Positions 61,572 through 64,000 of a stretch of DNA of 64,000 nucleotides are shown here, piece after piece (position 1 is the stretch's first letter; each line of letters begins with the position of its first letter). Origin of the DNA: Erythrobacter aureus (lineage in GTDB: Bacteria; Pseudomonadota; Alphaproteobacteria; Sphingomonadales; Sphingomonadaceae); the NCBI RefSeq assembly GCF_003355455.1, contig NZ_CP031357.1, forward strand, positions 2,272,501-2,336,500, read 5' to 3'. The position numbers were made by a program, and so were the translations under genes. The notes beneath the pieces were generated by a model. It was not told the DNA's origin. It did no database searches and saw only the letters and a list, made by a program, of their open reading frames with translations.

Positions 61572-62204
61572 CACAAGATCAGTCAGTATGCTGCCGATAA
61601 CCGCGAGAGGCAGCGAGATTAACGGACATCGAAACCGAATATCCAATATTTATCAATTCTAAGAAGAATTTCCCGAAATACAGTATTATACAAGACATCG
61701 ACTTCAACCATTCTACACCGCATATTCGCAAAATCGGCTTCATCGCTGACAACAGCATCCTTCTTTCAATGGCAGTAGACCCCAAGACGCGAGAAATTAC
61801 CTCCAGTACGGCAGCTATACTGGAACGATCAAGAAAGCCCAAGATACTGTACATGACATTTGCCCACCACCCATTCCTTCACCTCTGTCAGAAAATACAC
61901 ACCGGTCTGGTTCATATATGCGGTAGGGCGAAGCCAGATCCCTTAGTGGTTGCGCATATGGTGTCAACTGTGAGGAACAACCGGCGACCGGATTGTACGC
62001 CCGGGCCCAACATCAAGCAATCAGAAGCAGGCACCCACTGCACGAAGCTCGAGCAGGACGAAGCAAGAGCTCCCTGTCCGCGAAGAGCCCGACAATCTCG
62101 GCAGACGCCTACCAAGCATAACGCACTCCGCGTAAGTGAATCGCCTCGAAAGCTTAAAGGACTGCAATTCGAACGGCACGCAACGAAGATCCTCGCGGAT
62201 ACAC
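61572..62204. other. Non-coding region upstream of the wbp run
   Basis: 633 bases without a supported gene. Open frames on both strands lack domains and natural codon use. It separates the flavoprotein-wbp run from the sugar transferase on the same strand and probably carries the promoter for the long minus-strand run. Confidence 0.5.
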
Positions 62205-63526
62205 TCATTGAAATCTAGGAGTGAATTCACAAAAAAGTCCGGAAGACACGACCCTAATAGTCCTAATTAGTATTAGAAGATCCAGCCAATAGGAGAGGTT
62301 CTTGATGTAATAAAAGTCATACTGAAGTTTTTCGTTGACTTCATCTAAGTCAGCCACGTGCCCCTGGTTGACCTGCGCCCATCCCGTGATCCCTGGGCGA
62401 ACAATATGGCGATAGCGATAGAACGGGATCTCGCCCTCGTACCATTGAGACAGGCTTACGGCCTCGGGCCGAGGCCCAATCCAGCTCATCTCACCACGCA
62501 TGATATTGAATATCTGCGGGAGTTCGTCGACCCGCGTCCGTCGCAGAACAGCCCCTACCCTCGTGATACGCTTATCATCATTACGCGTAATGGAAAGGTC
62601 GCGGTCGTCGCCGACATGGCTTTCTGTCATGGTCCGCAATTTGAGGACATTGAATTCGACCCCGCGAAAGCCCATCCGTCGTTGACGAAAAAAGATCGGT
62701 CCCTTGCTATCCCACCTGATCGCAGCGGCACATATCGCCATCAGCGGAATGATGAAAGGAAGCGCCAGTACAGAAAGCACCACGTCGATCGCACGCTTCA
62801 TTTTCTGATAGGCAAAACTGGGAACAAGAGCCCCGAAACCATTTTCGGACATGTGCTCGATCTGGACCTTTCCGGTCTCCGCCTCCCAAACCTGCTTGTA
62901 ATGATAAACAGGACGCCCAGAAATCGCGGCTTCTGCGAGAAAACGCTCCCACTCAGGGTCGAGGTCGGCATAGAGATCAGCGACGATGGCACAGTCGGGC
63001 AAGCTTTCGAGAGAAGGATTGTCCATGACAAAGATCGGCGCACCGCGCAGCTGACTAACGACGTCAACCCGGCCCCCGGAACGATAAAGTACAATAATCC
63101 CTTCGCTCGAGATCGCATTGCCGTGATCGCGAAGCGGGCCAGCAACACACACAGGAAACTCGTCACAATGAGCCTGTTAGAATACTCGATCCTCAGTCCG
63201 GCTATCACAGCAAGTAACAATCCGAAGGATATGCCCAAGACGGGAAGAATTGAACTGGCAACAGCGACACCCGGATAAAACCGCAAGCGACGGAGAATAG
63301 CGATCGACACGATCGTGCTGACCGTAACGCCCAGAATCGAATTTGTGACGACAGGTTGAGCAATCCAATTCACCAATCGTGCTGGACCCTGGGAAATTCC
63401 TGCCTCGAAGATGGCTAGGCCCAGAACCGGTGCGACCACACCGAAAAGCAGCACGAAAGCAAGCTCGAACCGCAAAGAATGGAACATGCCGCGGCGCACG
63501 ATCGCCGAGGGGAGATTTACCGACAA
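62205..63526 (-). CDS. Polyprenyl-phosphate sugar phosphotransferase, one frameshift in this sequence
   Basis: About 440 residues when rejoined: an initiating phosphoglycosyltransferase of the WbaP/GelB/ExoY group. The N-terminal membrane part (about four helices) is in the frame starting at 63,526. The cytosolic link and catalytic domain (KRAIDVVLSVLALPFIIPL, VLKLRTM, DELPQIFNIMRGEMSWIGPRPE, RPGITGWAQVN) are in the next frame, ending at 62,205. One missing G in the C5 run at 63,073-63,077 (plus strand) joins them as PGGRVDVVSQLRG. It is a second initiating enzyme besides PglC. Confidence 0.83.
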
Positions 63527-64000
63527 AACTCTACTCCAGAAGCCCTACAAGTCCCTTGGGCCGAACTTCGCAAGCAACCGGCGATAAAGCCAAGCCCGCC
63601 ACCGCAATCACAATTCAGGCACTCCGCCGCGTATCCATAGTATCGTTACCTGCAAAAGGCCATTCATCGTTTTCCGTCAATACCACCCCGCACATCGGAT
63701 ACATCAAGGCCTGCACACGACCTACAGTTCCAAAACGAGGCTTGATGACAAGCATAGCCTATATCGAACTTTTCTCTTGTTCGGGGACCAACCTCAAAGA
63801 GCATCGTGATCTGCAATTCGGGGCAGGAACAAGGTAAGACGTCAACCTTTTGGGAACCTTCATTGAGCTAGTCGGTGGCGTGTCAGACCAAAAGGACAAA
63901 TTTTGCGACCAAGCGGGTTGCTAACGCCCGCAGAATCAAATAGGTAGGGAATCGAAGACGGGCGCGGCTGGCGCAGCTCATTAGGTGCGTCAGTCAAGAA
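63527..64000. other. Right-edge region with no gene seen
   Basis: 474 bases upstream of the sugar transferase. The plus-strand frame at 63,379-63,837 is largely antisense to that gene and has no domain. No tRNA, repeat or convincing promoter was recognised. Confidence 0.5.

Noticed and set aside
61769..62218. Plus-strand 149-residue frame, and opposite frames, in the wbp upstream region
   Set aside because: Arg/Thr/Pro-rich composition, no domain, no ribosome-binding site, poor codon use.
63379..63837. Plus-strand 152-residue frame at the right edge
   Set aside because: Mostly antisense to the sugar transferase N terminus and low complexity.

Overview
The window looks like a chromosomal segment of a Sphingomonadales alphaproteobacterium, most probably an Erythrobacteraceae member (Erythrobacter/Qipengyuania-like). 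The basis is gene content and order: a lapA-pyrF-trpF-trpB-trpA-accD-folC block, a SapC-family protein, a CpdR-type regulator, a DUF3857/transglutaminase protein and a sphingan-type sugar transferase. The first half is GC-rich. The polysaccharide locus on the right is more mixed, with an AT-rich centre. This taxonomic call is inference from proteins, not from a marker-gene search.

Positions 1-33,400 are mostly housekeeping. From the left: a ydbH-ynbE-ydbL envelope-bridge operon with its terminator (minus strand), radC, a periplasmic DUF3857/transglutaminase/TPR protein, purB, and then the pyrimidine/tryptophan/fatty-acid/folate operon. A DUF559 nuclease ORF sits between trpB and trpA, is bounded by inverted repeats, and reads in frame into trpA. 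Next come a PilZ protein, an AmpG-like permease, a Rieske oxygenase, rluB/rsuA-like and rsmD RNA-modification genes, three small secreted unknowns, a UvrD/PcrA helicase, a DEAD-box RNA helicase, a GlcD-like flavoprotein, sapC, an M48 protease, manC-manA, an N-formylglutamate amidohydrolase, a cpdR-like regulator and tRNA-Val(GAC).

Positions 33,675-63,526 form a Wzx/Wzy-type polysaccharide locus. Export and length control are encoded by wza, wzc and a coupled unknown (33,675-37,734); an O-antigen-ligase/polymerase-like protein follows. A bacillosamine module (PglF, PglE, PglD and the initiating transferase PglC) surrounds an IS5-type transposase remnant. A long minus-strand run then encodes two GT4 glycosyltransferases, a WbpI-type epimerase, a Wzy-like polymerase, CapK-like, CapA-like and ChbG-like proteins, a HisF-WbpG fusion with HisH (acetamidino transfer), Wzx, and WbpE, WbpD, WbpB, WbpA. 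Together these predict UDP-diNAc-bacillosamine and UDP-ManNAc3NAcA, the latter convertible to the acetamidino sugar ManNAc3NAmA, as building blocks. The first gene of the run is a GlcD/D-2-hydroxyglutarate-dehydrogenase-like flavoprotein, which may recycle the 2-hydroxyglutarate made by WbpB-type enzymes. A second initiating sugar transferase lies at the far right.

Four genes are broken in this sequence (trpB, the AmpG-like permease, the CapK-like gene and the right-hand sugar transferase). All seven breaks can be explained as one missing base, nearly all in or beside homopolymers. A uniform sequencing error is more likely than real gene decay.
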